Positions 8,392 through 22,802 of a DNA stretch of 64,000 nucleotides are shown one piece after another (position 1 is the first letter of the stretch; each line of letters starts with the position of its first letter). Source of the DNA: Brevundimonas albigilva (GTDB lineage Bacteria > Pseudomonadota > Alphaproteobacteria > Caulobacterales > Caulobacteraceae); NCBI RefSeq assembly GCF_023503965.1, contig NZ_CP097298.1, positions 620,001 through 684,000 of the forward strand. The letters are read 5' to 3'. The position numbers and the translations under genes were made by a program. The notes under the pieces were generated by a model. The model was not told the DNA's origin, searched no databases, and saw only the letters and a list, made by a program, of their open reading frames with translations.

Positions 8392-9708
8392 TTGAGATAC
8401 CCCTTGTCCGGCGACGCCGGACCGTGGGCGCGTTACGCCGCTTCGGCGCTCGCGCTCGCTGTTTCAGCCGCCCTGCCCTTCGGGCAGGCGGTCGCCCAGG
8501 CCGTGCCGCAATCGCCGGTCAGCGCCTCTTCGACCCAGCTTCCGCTGGAGGAAGCCCTACGTCGCGCGGCCTCCACCGACCCGGCCCTGGCGGGTCTTGA
8601 GGCTCGCGGTCGCGCGGGCGCGGCCGCCGTGCGACAAGCCGATGTCCGGCCCAACCCGACGCTCGGCTTGATGGTCGAGAACTTTCCAACGCTCGGCGGC
8701 GACATCATCGACCGCACTGAGACGACGCTGTCCTATGAACAGCGCCTGGAACGCGGTGGAGACCGGCCGGCCCGAGTGGCTCTGGCGAGGGGCGAGGCCG
8801 CGATCGTTCAGGCAGAGGCCGCGATCCGGGGCCTGGATCGACTGGAACAGGTCCAACGCGCCTGGGCCGAGGCGCTCGCCGCCCAGGCTGAACTGGAGAT
8901 CGCCCGCGAACGACTGGCTCTGGCGGAACGCTTTGAAACGGAGGTGCGGCGTCGGGTCGACATGGCGCGTGATCCCTTGTTCGCCGGAGCCCGCGCCGAG
9001 GCCGCTCTGGCCCAGGCCCAGATCGACTTCGATCAGGCCGAGATCCAGGCCCGGTTGGCGCGCGCCACCCTGGGGCGGTTCTGGGTTGGCGCGTCGGAGT
9101 TCTCTCTCGATCCGGCGGATTTCGAGGACACCAGCGCGGCCCGCCAAGTCGCCGGCGGCGCCACGGAGATCGATCTGGCGGTCCTGGCCGCTCAGCGCGA
9201 CGTCGCGACGGCGCGTGTCCGCCTGGAGCAGGCGCGGGCGGTGCCTGACGCGACCGTGAGCGTCGGCGTGCGCCATTTCTGGGACGGACAGGATCTCGGC
9301 CTTGTGGTCGGAGGATCGATCCCGCTCGGTCGCTACGACCGCAACGAGGGGGCCATCGAGCGCGCCCGGTTCGAGGGTGCGGCCGCGGAGGCCGACATGG
9401 CGGCCTTGCGCCAGGAGCGCGAGCGCGAGATCGCTCGGCTCCAGGTCCTGCTCGCCTCGCAAGCCCTGGAAGCTCGGCGCATCGCCGAAGAACCCCTGCC
9501 CCAGGCGGAACGCGCCGTCGTGCTGGTGCGCGACGGCTTCAATCGAGGCGGCTTCACCTACAACGACGTCATCGCCGCCCAGACCGCCCTGCTAGAGACC
9601 CGGGCTCGCCGGGTCGCCGTCCTCAGACAATTTCACCTCGATCGCGCACGCCTCGACCGGCTGACCGGCGCGCACGCCGGCCTGCTCGGCCTGGAGACCC
9701 AACCATGA
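8392..9708 (+). CDS. czcC: CzcC-type outer-membrane efflux protein (TolC family)
   Basis: Outer-membrane exit duct of a heavy-metal RND pump. It uses a TTG start with GGAG 8 bases upstream; the signal peptide runs to about VAQAVPQ. Two long alpha-helical repeats typical of OEP proteins are visible: ALRRASTDPALAGLEARGRAGAA in the first half and ALEARRIAEEPLPQAERAVVLVRDGFNRGGFTYNDVIAAQTALLETRARR-like text in the second. The length of 438 residues is standard. Its stop overlaps the start of czcB (ATGA), so the two are co-translated. Substrate, probably Co/Zn/Cd or Ni, follows from the CzcA partner. Confidence 0.85.
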   Translation: MRYPLSGDAGPWARYAASALALAVSAALPFGQAVAQAVPQSPVSASSTQLPLEEALRRAASTDPALAGLEARGRAGAAAVRQADVRPNPTLGLMVENFPTLGGDIIDRTETTLSYEQRLERGGDRPARVALARGEAAIVQAEAAIRGLDRLEQVQRAWAEALAAQAELEIARERLALAERFETEVRRRVDMARDPLFAGARAEAALAQAQIDFDQAEIQARLARATLGRFWVGASEFSLDPADFEDTSAARQVAGGATEIDLAVLAAQRDVATARVRLEQARAVPDATVSVGVRHFWDGQDLGLVVGGSIPLGRYDRNEGAIERARFEGAAAEADMAALRQEREREIARLQVLLASQALEARRIAEEPLPQAERAVVLVRDGFNRGGFTYNDVIAAQTALLETRARRVAVLRQFHLDRARLDRLTGAHAGLLGLETQP

Positions 9709-10965
9709 GAGCCTATACACCCGCGCCTCGTTTTCGGCGCGGCCACCATGGCGCTCGCGCTCGCTCTCGCCGCCTGCGGCTCGGGGGGCGGCGAGACGGC
9801 CGATGGCGAAGGCGCGGAAGCCGCCGCCGCCGACTATGAGCGCGGACCGCACAACGGCCGGCTGCTTCGAGACGGCGACTTTTCGCTGGAAGTCACCATC
9901 TACGAGGAGGGGCCGGAACCCCTGTTCCGCCTCTATCCCTATCTGAACGACCGGCCTCTCGATCCTCGTCAGGTCCAGGCGACCATCGCCCTGACCCGAC
10001 TGGGGCCGAAGGTGGACCGCTTCACTTTCGCTGCTGAGAACGACTATCTGACCAGTCCGGGCATCGTCTCGGAGCCCCACTCCTTCGACGTGGCGGTGGC
10101 GGCCACGCGCGGCGGCCAGAGGTCGAACTGGACATACCAATCCTATGAAGGCCGAACGATCATCACGGCCGAGGCGGCGCGCGCCGGCGGGGTGACGACC
10201 CAGCGGGCGGGTTCGGCTGTGTTGGGCGAGACGCTGCCCCTCTCCGGTCGCGTCGAGATCAAGCCGGAGGGCCTGGCCGAGGTTCACGCCCGCTATCCCG
10301 GCCGGGTGGTCTCCATGAACGTGGAATTGGGCAGCCGGGTCCGTCGGGGCCAGGTTTTGGCGCGCGTGGAATCCAGCGAGAGCCTGCAGACCTATTCGGT
10401 CACTGCGCCGATCTCGGGCGTGATCACGGTCAAGAACGTCAATCCCGGCCAGATCACGGGCAATGGCGAGCCGATGCTGGAAATCGGCGATCCCAGTCAG
10501 CTTCACGCCGAGTTCTTCCTCTACCCGCGCGACGCCGAGCGGGTGCGGGTCGGACAGAGGGTCGAGGTGCGCAGCCTGACAGGAGACAGCCGCGTCAACG
10601 CGGTGATCGAGGCCATCCTGCCTGCGGCCGACGTTCTCAGCCAGACCCTGGTGGCGCACGTTCATCTGCCGGCAGGGTCAGGGAACTGGCGGCCTGGGCT
10701 CGGGGTCGAGGGATCGGTCCAGGTCGGCTCGGGCGAGGTTCCGCTCGCGGTCTACACCCGGGCGCTTCAGCCGTTCCGCGACTTCACGGTCGTCTACGCC
10801 AAGGTGGGAAACACCTATGAGGTCCGCATGCTCGACCTGGGTCGTCGCACCGACGAGTGGACCGAGGTGCTCGGCGGCCTGGAACCGGGAACCGAGTACG
10901 TCGTGGACGGCGCTTTCCTCATTCGCGCGGACATCGAGAAGTCCGGCGCGAGCCACGACCACTAA
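9705..10965 (+). CDS. czcB: CzcB-type periplasmic adaptor lipoprotein (frameshifted near its start)
   Basis: Membrane-fusion subunit joining CzcA to CzcC. The ATG at 9705 overlaps the czcC stop and would read MRAYTPRLVFGAATMALALALAACG if one C were removed from the CCC near 9720. That restores a lipoprotein signal with the Cys in LAAC. As written, the frame opens only at 9748. Downstream are the barrel-sandwich motif (EVHARYPGRVVSMNVELGSRVRRGQVLARV, SVTAPISGVITVKNVNPGQI) and the C-terminal domain GLEPGTEYVVDGAFLIRADIEK, ending in HDH. The His-rich N-terminal extension of classical CzcB is absent; an acidic EGAEAAAADYERGPHNGRLL segment is present. Confidence 0.8.
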
Positions 10966-16067
<5,102 letters not shown>

Positions 16068-16081
16068 CCGGAGACCCCATC

Positions 16082-16702
16082 ATGTACAATGCGAACAAAC
16101 CCACCGCCGCCGAACTGCCCTCGACCGGGCAACTGCTGAGGTCCACAGGCATCGCCGCCGCAGTCGCCGCCGCGCTCCTGGTCACCGTCGTCCTGCCCGC
16201 CGAGTATGGCGTGGACCCGACCCGCATCGGATCCGTGCTCGGCCTGACGGAAATGGGGCGGATCAAGATGCAGCTGGCCGCCGAAGCCGAGGCCGAGGAG
16301 GCGGGTCTGGCCCCGGCGGCCCCTGCGCCCGTCGTCACCGCCACCGCCCCCGCCGCTTCGGCCGGCGCCGCCCCCGTCCCGGCCGGTCAGCGCTCGGACG
16401 AGACCGTCATCACCCTCGCGCCCGATCAGGGCGCCGAGATCAAACTGGTGATGGAGGAAGGCGCCCGCGTCCAGTTCACCTGGGTGAGCAGCGGCGGCGC
16501 GGTCAACTTCGACACCCACGCCGACCGGCCCGGGACGCCCTATCACGGCTACGGCAAGGGATCGGAACAGCGCGTGGAGGGCGAGCTCGTCGCCGCCTTC
16601 ACCGGCAGTCATGGTTGGTTCTGGCGCAACCGCACCGGCGAACCGGTGACCATCACGCTGCGGACCACCGGGGCCTATTCCGAGGTCAAGCGCGTGGTCT
16701 GA
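16082..16702 (+). CDS. Membrane-anchored periplasmic protein of the czc cluster
   Basis: 206 residues with one N-terminal transmembrane helix (about 24-42, IAAAVAAALLVTVVLPAEYG), an Ala/Pro-rich linker (about 75-105) and a compact C-terminal domain. That domain has GAEIKLVMEEGARVQFTWVS, FDTHADRPGTPYHGYGKG and GSHGWFWRNRTGEPVTITLR, suggesting a small beta-sandwich facing the periplasm. GGAGA precedes the ATG. It closes the czc run, 14 bases after the HupE-like gene. I recognise the type as a transmembrane-anchor protein found with HupE/Czc genes, but no function is established from sequence. The conserved His and Trp residues could bind a metal. Confidence 0.6.
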   Translation: MYNANKPTAAELPSTGQLLRSTGIAAAVAAALLVTVVLPAEYGVDPTRIGSVLGLTEMGRIKMQLAAEAEAEEAGLAPAAPAPVVTATAPAASAGAAPVPAGQRSDETVITLAPDQGAEIKLVMEEGARVQFTWVSSGGAVNFDTHADRPGTPYHGYGKGSEQRVEGELVAAFTGSHGWFWRNRTGEPVTITLRTTGAYSEVKRVV

Positions 16703-16709
16703 CGCCCCG

Positions 16710-18063
16710 TCAGCGCCGCCGAGGCCCCGGATCTTGCGACGTCCGGGGCCAGCGCCGGTGCAGATCGTCGATGACGACGGGGTGCGCGTGCGCCGCTCGC
16801 CCCTCTCCCGCCTCGCGGTCGTCTTGCAGATGAGGATGCCCCGCCCCGAGGTCGTCATGCGCGTGCGGCAGGTTCAGGGGATCATGGGCTGGCCAGACCA
16901 GGAAGGCCAGGCCGGTCCCCAAGGCGCACAGCGCGGCCAGGACCGCGAAGGCGGCGGCGGGGTCGGCTTCGGCGGACACTAGGCCCGCGACCGGATAGGC
17001 CACCAGCCAACAGGCGTGAGACAGAGCGAACTGAGCCGCGAACAGCGCTGGGCGGTCCTGTCCGGTCGAGGAACGACGCAAGGCGCGCCCGGCGGGGGTG
17101 ATGGTCAGGGAATAGCCGAACCCCATGACGATCCAGAGAGCTATCAGCACACCGTAGCTACGGGCCGCCACGGCGCCGGCGACCAGCACCGTCGTCATCA
17201 GGGCGCCGCCGAGGATCATGGCCCAATCGATCGGTCAGGCGGTCGAGGGCGCGCGGCAACACCACGGCGGCGATCATCGATCCCGATCCGAAGGTCGCCA
17301 GCGCCCAGGCCGTCGCCTGCTGCGACAGACCGAAGTTGGATTGCACCAGAACCACTGTGTTGACGAAGACCATGGCGCCGCCGGCGGCGGTGGACAGACT
17401 GATCGCCAGCAGGCCGCGCAGACGCGGGGTCAGGGCGAAGAGCCTCAGCCCTCCGGTCAGCCGCCTTACGAAAGGCAAGGTGGTAGGCGCCGTCGCCCTG
17501 GGCAGGGCGGCCGTCAGCACGAAGGCCGCAGAGACGACAAACCCAAAGGCCGTTCCGAGAAACAGATTGTTGTAGCTGATGACCGCGAGCAGCAGCGCCG
17601 CCAGAACCGGACTGGCGACGCTCTCGAGGTCGGCGGCCAGGCGAGAGAGCGACAGGGCCTTGGTGTATTCCGTTTCGTCCGGCAGCAGATCGGGAATCAT
17701 GGCCTGGAACGCTGGGGTGAAGGCGGCCGAGGCGAGGTAGAGCACGGTCATCAGGGCGTAGACCTGCCAGGCCTCGCCTACGAAGGGCAGCGACGCTGCA
17801 ACGCCCGCCCGGATGAGGTCGAGCGACACCAGTAAAGTCTTCCTCGGGAGGCGCGCCGCTAGCGCGCTCGCGAACGGGGCCACGCCAATATAGGCGACCA
17901 TCTTGATCGCCAGCGCCGTCCCCAAGATTTGCCCGGCGCTCGCGCCCGCTAGGTCATGAGCCAATAGGCCGAGCGCCACGGTGGCCATGCCCGTACCAAG
18001 CAGGGCCGCGACCTGAGCGAAGAAGAGGTGCCGGTAGGCGGCATGGCGTAGTGGGGAAAACAT
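16710..18063 (-). CDS. MFS transporter (frameshifted)
   Basis: Major facilitator superfamily efflux protein, about 450 residues when rejoined. Start chosen at MFSPLRHAAYRHLFFAQVAALLGTG, the standard TM1 opening of the MFS_3 group; upstream in-frame codons lack signal. The first part contains ARLPRKTLLVSLDLIRAG at the loop 2-3 motif A position. The frame breaks near 17222, after RALDRLTDR, and continues WAMILGGALMTTVLVAGAV to a His/Asp-rich tail (PHAHDDLGAGHPHLQDDRE). That tail may contact metals, which would suit the neighbouring resistance genes. It is downstream of a TetR gene that probably regulates it. Substrate unknown. Confidence 0.75.
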
Positions 18064-18160
18064 TAGGACAAGAAGAGATTGAAGCGCCCAAAACCGAGCC
18101 GATGAACCCTGGCACTGATCGCGATCAGGACGAACGAAACAGCAGAGCGGATCGCGAGGT

Positions 18161-18740
18161 TCACGTTGGCTCCAGCCCGCGCAACATAGCACTGACCGCC
18201 CGGTCCGCTTCCTGTTCGATGAGCGTCGACACTCCGGTCAGCGCGCGGCGTAGTGCTATGCCGTGTAAAAGGTCCAGAAGCGCGGCGGCCGATGCCTGCA
18301 GGTCTGTTGATCCCGTCAGCAGGCCATCGCTGCGCAAATCCCTCAACACCTTGGTCAAGGCCTGGTGAAGCGCTTCAGCACCTTCGGGTGCGTGCGCCTT
18401 CGCGATCGCGGCAGGATAGCTGGGGTGCAGTGCCGCTCTAAGCGCTCCCGGCATCGACGTCTCCAACCACGCCAGCAGGCGGGATGCGACGCCAACCAGT
18501 CGTCCCTGGGCCCCATTTTCTCCATCCCGTCGATCAAACACCAAGTCGAGCGAGGGCGGCCGAGGCAGCATGGCGGCGAAGAATAGACGCTCCTTGGTCT
18601 GCCAGCGCTGAAACAGAAGCGCCTGGCTGACCCCAGCCGCATCAGCGACGTCCCGCGTGGTGGCCGAAGCCCCGAGCGCCACAAAGGTCGCTCGGGCGGC
18701 CCGCAGTATCCCGTCCTCGTCGATCGTGCGGTCGCGCCAT
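18161..18740 (-). CDS. TetR family transcriptional regulator (frameshifted at the N-terminus)
   Basis: Dimeric DNA-binding repressor. The HTH is in ATTRDVADAAGVSQALLFQRWQTKERLFF, which is the TetR pattern. The first helix should read IDEDGILRAARATFVALGASA, but the ATG at 18740 reads MARPHDRRG, so one base is in excess or missing near 18725. The C-terminal ligand domain ends RAVSAMLRGLEPT. The start overlaps the stop of the preceding Coq4-like gene (ATGA), and the MFS gene follows 97 bases later. A drug-type TetR controlling the MFS exporter is the natural reading. Confidence 0.75.
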
Positions 18741-19207
18741 CAGACAGGCTTCGGCAGAGGGATACGAACGCCATACTCTTTTCGGATATCGACGAGGGGC
18801 ACTTCGAGATAACGATCGTAGTCGGTCCAGGACCACCTCTTGCGCATGCGTCGGGCTCGGAAAGCGGCGTCGGCGATGGAGGGAAGCGCGGCGATCAGGG
18901 CACCCAGTCGTCGCGCGTGCCCCATCTCGCTCGCGAACGTCCGATGGTCCCGGCTCATCGTTACTGCTCGGATTTCGCCATGCTTCACGGTGGTCCCCAG
19001 CATCATCCAGGCGTGCGCGATGGCCTCGCCCCGGTCGGACGTATCGCAGGCGAAAATCACGTGAACTGCATCATGGGCCGTCATGGAGCGCTCCACCTCG
19101 GGTGCGACCGTCATGGCGACATCCCTTTCCTTGGCGTCTTCCTCACGCAGCAGCGCAATCGATTGGCGTAACGTCAGCCGACACTGCGGCTCCAGATAAG
19201 CGAGCAT
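18740..19207 (-). CDS. Coq4-like protein
   Basis: 155 residues. The centre, MTAHDAVHVIFACDTSDRGEAIAHAWMML, resembles the HD-x2-H-x(~9)-GE metal motif of Coq4, the ubiquinone-biosynthesis factor. The C-terminus, YLEVPLVDIRKEYGVRIPLP, also matches the family ending. The start MLAYLEPQC at 19207 is preferred because GGAGG lies 5 bases upstream; the ATG at 19219 lacks this. It is the first gene of a run with TetR and MFS genes. A role in quinone metabolism is therefore possible but the context does not support it, and sequence similarity is partial. Confidence 0.45.
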   Translation of the reverse strand: MLAYLEPQCRLTLRQSIALLREEDAKERDVAMTVAPEVERSMTAHDAVHVIFACDTSDRGEAIAHAWMMLGTTVKHGEIRAVTMSRDHRTFASEMGHARRLGALIAALPSIADAAFRARRMRKRWSWTDYDRYLEVPLVDIRKEYGVRIPLPKPV

Positions 19208-19734
19208 GAACACCTCCATCTTCAGGGTGAAGACGACCGGCTAACATTTATGATCGGCCGCTCACTAACGCTGATGCAAGCCCGAACTGGCTCCCCGGAC
19301 TAATCGACGGCGGTGCCGCCGCACTGCCAGAGCTTGCGCGTTGATCAAGATGGACCGACCGTAGGTTCCATCCAGGTAGCTGAGGCTGACGGGAGATGTA
19401 TCCAAACGGTTGTGGGGTGTCGTCAGTCTTCTCAAGGAGCGGCAGCAGATGCGGTTTGATCGAACGACGTCCGTTTCATGACCCCCTGAGATGACGAGCT
19501 ACAGGAAGCCGTCGCCGGGCTGTGCAGCTGAATATCGTGCTGTTTCCGATCGGCTCGGCCGCCGTCCAAACGGACAAGAGGAAGCTGGACCGATAGTGTT
19601 CCGAAAGTATCTTTGGTACGGTCGACCGGCGGTCTGTTCTGCGCGTAGTGGCTTTCATTCTCTCAGTCGTGGATCCCAACGAGGAATCCCTCTCTCTTTT
19701 GCCTCAGATGCGCCCTTCAGCTCGGAGTGAAGCG
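19208..19734. other. Intergenic stretch, no supported gene
   Basis: About 530 bases between the Coq4-like gene and an MFS remnant. Short open frames exist on both strands, but none has a start signal or a recognisable domain. Lower coding quality and the neighbouring remnants suggest a decayed, recombination-prone region. Confidence 0.5.
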
Positions 19735-20020
19735 TCTGTGACAGGTTCAATGGTCGTGGGTTGGCCGAACTAAGGTAGGCCAGGCCGGTCCCTAGGGCCC
19801 ACAGCACGGCCAGCACCATGAAGGCGGCGGCGGGGTCGGCCTCCGCGTAAACCAGACCCGCGACCGGACAGGCCACCAGCCAACACGCGTCAGACAGAGC
19901 GAACAGCGCCGGGAGGTTCTGTCCGGTCGAGGAAGGGTGTAGGGCATGCCCGGCCCGGTGATTGTCAGGAGATATCTGAACCCCACGACGATCCAAAAAC
20001 CTATCGCACGCCGTCAATGC
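19735..20020 (-). pseudogene. Truncated copy of the MFS transporter C-terminal half
   Basis: The minus strand reads RAGHALHPSSTGQNLPAL, then SDACWLVACPVAGLVYAEAD and PAAAFMVLAVLWALGTGLAYL. These align directly with the intact gene 3 kb away: RALRRSSTGQDRPAL, SHACWLVAYPVAGLVSAEAD and PAAAFAVLAALCALGTGLAFL. The copy lacks the first half, has an internal deletion of about four residues (AAQF) and ends in unrelated sequence. It has no start. It is a diverged duplicate or a remnant of a related imported gene. Confidence 0.75.
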
Positions 20021-20465
20021 GGGCCGTCATCCCGCCGGCGAGGCGGGTCAAATGATCGCGGAGTTTCGAGAGATCGCGAGATATTTGGGAGTAGAAGATT
20101 GCCAGTCTTCCACCAGTCAATCGCAGTTCCTCAGAGGATCGTGGTCCATCACCATGGTCGCCATGGATACCCGTCGTGCTAAAGGGGAAATCGGCGGGTT
20201 CCGGAACGATAGACGTCGATCTTGAGCCAGGGGACGCAGTGCGTCGGCGGCGATCGACGGTGAAACGCCGGGCTTCTTCGCAGAAGTTCCAGACCCGCCC
20301 CCTCCCCTTTCTAACCGGGGTCGATCAAGCCCAGCCGAACGGCCGCAGCCACGGCCTCTATCCGCGTGCGAACCCGCAGCTTGGAACAGACCTTCTCAAG
20401 ATAGCTGTCGACCGTTCGCGGAGAGAGCGTGAGTATGACGCCGATATCCGCGGAGCTCTTGCCGC

Positions 20466-20478
20466 TGACGTGACCCCC
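20466..20478 (+). repeat. Left terminal inverted repeat of the IS3 element
   Basis: TGACGTGACCCCC, exact inverted match to the right end. The adjoining outer 4 bases (CCGC) are the target duplication. Confidence 0.85.
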
Positions 20479-20483
20479 GTTTC

Positions 20484-21415
20484 TCATCCAGCCATAACGA
20501 GAGTCCTGGGTTGATCTGAACTGGGGTTGTCGGGGTTGGCAAGAGGCCGGTCAGCGCAGCCCCCAACCAGCGCAGCGGACCGGCCGATCTGTCCGCTGAG
20601 CGCTTCTGCATAAGCCTGTGGCGTCAACCACCCGAGCTTCGAGTGCGGACGCCGTTCGTTGTAATCGCGTCGCCACGCCTCCAGCACTGCGCGGGCGTGC
20701 GGCAGGGATCGGAACAGCGTCTCGTTCAGCTCAACTCGTCGCGCAGGCGTCCGTTGAAGCTCTCGTTGAAGCCGTTCTGCTGGGGCTTGCCGGGCGCGAT
20801 GTAATGCCAGCCGACGCCGGTGTCGTCGGACCAGGCCAGGACCGCGTTCGAGGTGTATTCCGTCCCGTTGTCGCTGACGATGGTGTCGGGCCGGCCCCGC
20901 TGCCGGATGACGGCGTCCAACTCCCGCACGACCCGCGCGCCCGACAGCGAGGTGTCGGCCACCAGCGCCAGGCATTCACGCGTGCAGTTGTCGATCACCG
21001 TCAGAATGCGGAAGCGCCGCCCGTCAGTCATCTGGTCGGCCACGAAGTCCAGCGACCAGCGCTGGTTCGCCGCCAGTGGCAGCTCCAGCGGTCGCCGCGT
21101 CCCCATCGCTCGCTTCCGACCGCCGCGTCGACGGACCGTCAGTCGCTCCTCCCGATAGATCCGCTGGACCCGCTTCCTGTTGACCGCATGACCCTCGCGC
21201 CGCAGCAGGACGTGCAGGCGGCGATAGCCGAACCGGCGACGCTCCTGGGCCAGGGCCTTCAGCCGGTCGCGCAGGGCGCCGTCGTCCGGGCGCGTCGCCT
21301 GATAGCGCACGCTCGTCCGATCGACGCCCAGCACACGGCATGCCCGCCGCTCGCTCATCTCGTAGGCGGCCTGCAGATGACCAGCCGCCTCGCGATAGCC
21401 GGCGGGCGTCACCAC
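20484..21415 (-). CDS. IS3-family transposase OrfB (DDE integrase, frameshifted near its end)
   Basis: Catalytic subunit. It starts at GTG in the -1 frame relative to orfA, overlapping its end. An HTH_21-like domain ([20 protein letters not shown]) is followed by an rve/DDE core: first Asp in [11 protein letters not shown], second in [13 protein letters not shown], and Glu in [15 protein letters not shown] shift near 20733 truncates the main frame at RDELS; the next frame supplies [20 protein letters not shown] and [19 protein letters not shown], the usual IS3 ending. Confidence 0.85.
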
Positions 21416-21674
21416 TTTTTCCCAGCAGGTCCTTCAGCGCCACGTTGTCCAGCATCGCGTCCGCCAGCATCCGCTTGAGCCGAGCATTCTCGTCCTCGAG
21501 CGCCTTCAACCGCCGAACCTCCGAAACGTCGAGACCGCCGAACTTGGCCTTCCATTTGTAAAAGGTCGCCGAACTGACCCCATGACGCCGGCACACCTCC
21601 GCCGTCGTCACACCGGCCTCCTGCTCCCGCAGGATCCCAATGATCTGCTCTTCCGTGAACCTTGATCGTTTCAT
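21409..21674 (-). CDS. IS3-family transposase OrfA
   Basis: DNA-binding subunit of about 88 residues. It begins [20 protein letters not shown], contains the [23 protein letters not shown] and a leucine zipper ([17 protein letters not shown]), and should end LKDLLGKKW. As written, the A-run at the end has five A residues, which keeps the frame open through the next segment. A sixth A would give GKKW and stop at 21409, the normal gene end and slippery site. Confidence 0.85.
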
Positions 21675-21725
21675 TCTGTCCGTCCTTCGTTAGGGCGGAC
21701 TCTAGCTATTCCTGGAGGAGTTTCA

Positions 21726-21738
21726 GGGGGTCACGTCA
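21726..21738 (-). repeat. Right terminal inverted repeat of the IS3 element
   Basis: Minus strand TGACGTGACCCCC, followed inward by TGAAACTCCTCC. Outer flank CCGC duplicates the target. Confidence 0.85.
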
Positions 21739-21830
21739 CCGCGGCAGACCCATTGCAGACACTCTTGCTCACGCGGGCTCAATGAGGCGACGCGCGGCGG
21801 TTTATCAGGCTCGTCGGCAAGAACTTCCAT

Positions 21831-22307
21831 ACTGCACCACAGGTTGTTGCCTTTATCCGTATACGTCCTCATTGGCGCGCCGCAACGTCGATGATGCGGC
21901 CTGTCCGCAGGTTTTCTGCGGGAGTCTCGGCGTCACGCGTCGTTGTGCCGCGCGACAGCCCCGACTACATCCGAGAGGTCGGGCGCCGCGAGATAGGGAC
22001 GCAGCATGAGCCGGGGTTCGCCCATGGCGAAGGCGGCGCTTCGCTCTGAAGTAGCGGGCCTCATTCGCAGAGGATTCCAACGCCCGACCCCTCCGCCTTG
22101 CGTCTGGATTCCGTTTGATTCATGCTGGACCGGCCGACCGTCGCGTCGGCAGGGGCCTGGAATCCCCTGTGCGATATTCTCTTCGACGTCCCACGCTTGG
22201 CGTGGCTGTCGCTGACCGGGTGACCGCGTCGGGCGCGAGAGCGTTTGGCCTCCGGTTTTCCGCGCGCCCGGGATTCCAGCCGCTGATGTGCGGCCTGGAG
22301 AGGCACG
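21831..22307. other. Region upstream of the lasso-locus sigma factor gene, no supported gene
   Basis: About 480 bases holding the unreadable upstream part of the split LuxR gene and the presumed promoter of the FecI-FecR-receptor arm. I see no clear ECF promoter and no convincing open frame. Confidence 0.4.
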
Positions 22308-22792
22308 GTGAGCGAAGCGAAACCACTGGAGACGGATGCGGACGGAGGGCTGAACGCTCTCTATCGCCGCTATGCCGCGTGGTTGAACCGGCGTTTGCGC
22401 ACCCGCGTCGGCCCGGACGATGCCGCGGATGTCGTGCAAGAGACCTATGTCCGGATCGCGCCCTACGCCGACAAAGGCATCCTCCATCCTCGCGCACTCC
22501 TCCTGAAGGTCGCGCTCAACGTCGTTCGCGACCACGGTAGGCGAGAGCGCAGAAGACGCGAACACACGGCGCACCACACGCAAGAGGTCGATTTGCCAGC
22601 CAGTTCGATGAAGTCCTCCTGGCTGAGATTGTGAGGTCTATGCCTGCCCTATACAGGGACGTCTTCGTCTTGAGCCGCTTTGACGGTATGACGTATCCCG
22701 AGATCAGCCGGATGCTCGATATTAGCGTCAAGACTGTGGAATGGCGGATGTCGAAAGCGCTGGAGCACTGCGCGTTGCGGCTCGACCTGTAG
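22308..22792 (+). CDS. FecI-like ECF sigma factor of the lasso locus (frameshifted)
   Basis: About 160 residues with a GTG start preceded by GGAG. Region 2 is seen in LNALYRRYAAWLNRRLRTRV and DDAADVVQETYVRIAPYA; region 4 in YRDVFVLSRFDGMTYPEISR and MLDISVKTVEWRMSKALEHC. The frame breaks near 22605, between regions 2 and 4: QEVDLPASS continues as FDEVLLAEIVRSMPALYRD. The FecR gene follows after 10 bases. By analogy with FecI systems it directs transcription of the downstream TonB receptor and isopeptidase when the receptor binds its ligand, here probably the lasso peptide. Confidence 0.8.
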
Positions 22793-22802
22793 GCGAAGAC
22801 CG

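Larger units (their letters stand above)
20466..21738 (-). mobile_element. IS3-family insertion sequence (1273 bp)
   Basis: Both ends carry the 13-base inverted repeat TGACGTGACCCCC, and the element is flanked by a 4-base direct repeat CCGC (20462-20465 and 21739-21742). Inside are overlapping orfA and orfB on the minus strand, with an A-run at their junction as expected for programmed frameshifting in IS3 elements. It interrupts a LuxR-type gene. Both open frames carry single-base irregularities, so present activity cannot be judged. Confidence 0.9.
20311..21830 (-). pseudogene. LuxR-type regulator gene split by the insertion sequence
   Basis: Upstream of the element the minus strand reads MEVLADEPDKPPRVAS, LSPREQECLQWVCRG; downstream it reads GKSSADIGVILTLSPRTVDS, YLEKVCSKLRVRTRIEAVAA and ends AVRLGLIDPG. 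Removing the element and one target copy gives CRGKSSADIG, the exact continuous LuxR HTH. The N-terminal sensor region before MEVLADEP is not clearly readable, and a further shift is likely near 21860. The gene is inactivated. Autoinducer or PAS input cannot be told from what remains. Confidence 0.8.

Noticed and set aside
19479..19489. TGACCCCCTGA, an 11-base match to the inner end of the IS3 element
   Set aside because: Only 11 bases and no second end or transposase remnant nearby; could be chance, so no element was called.
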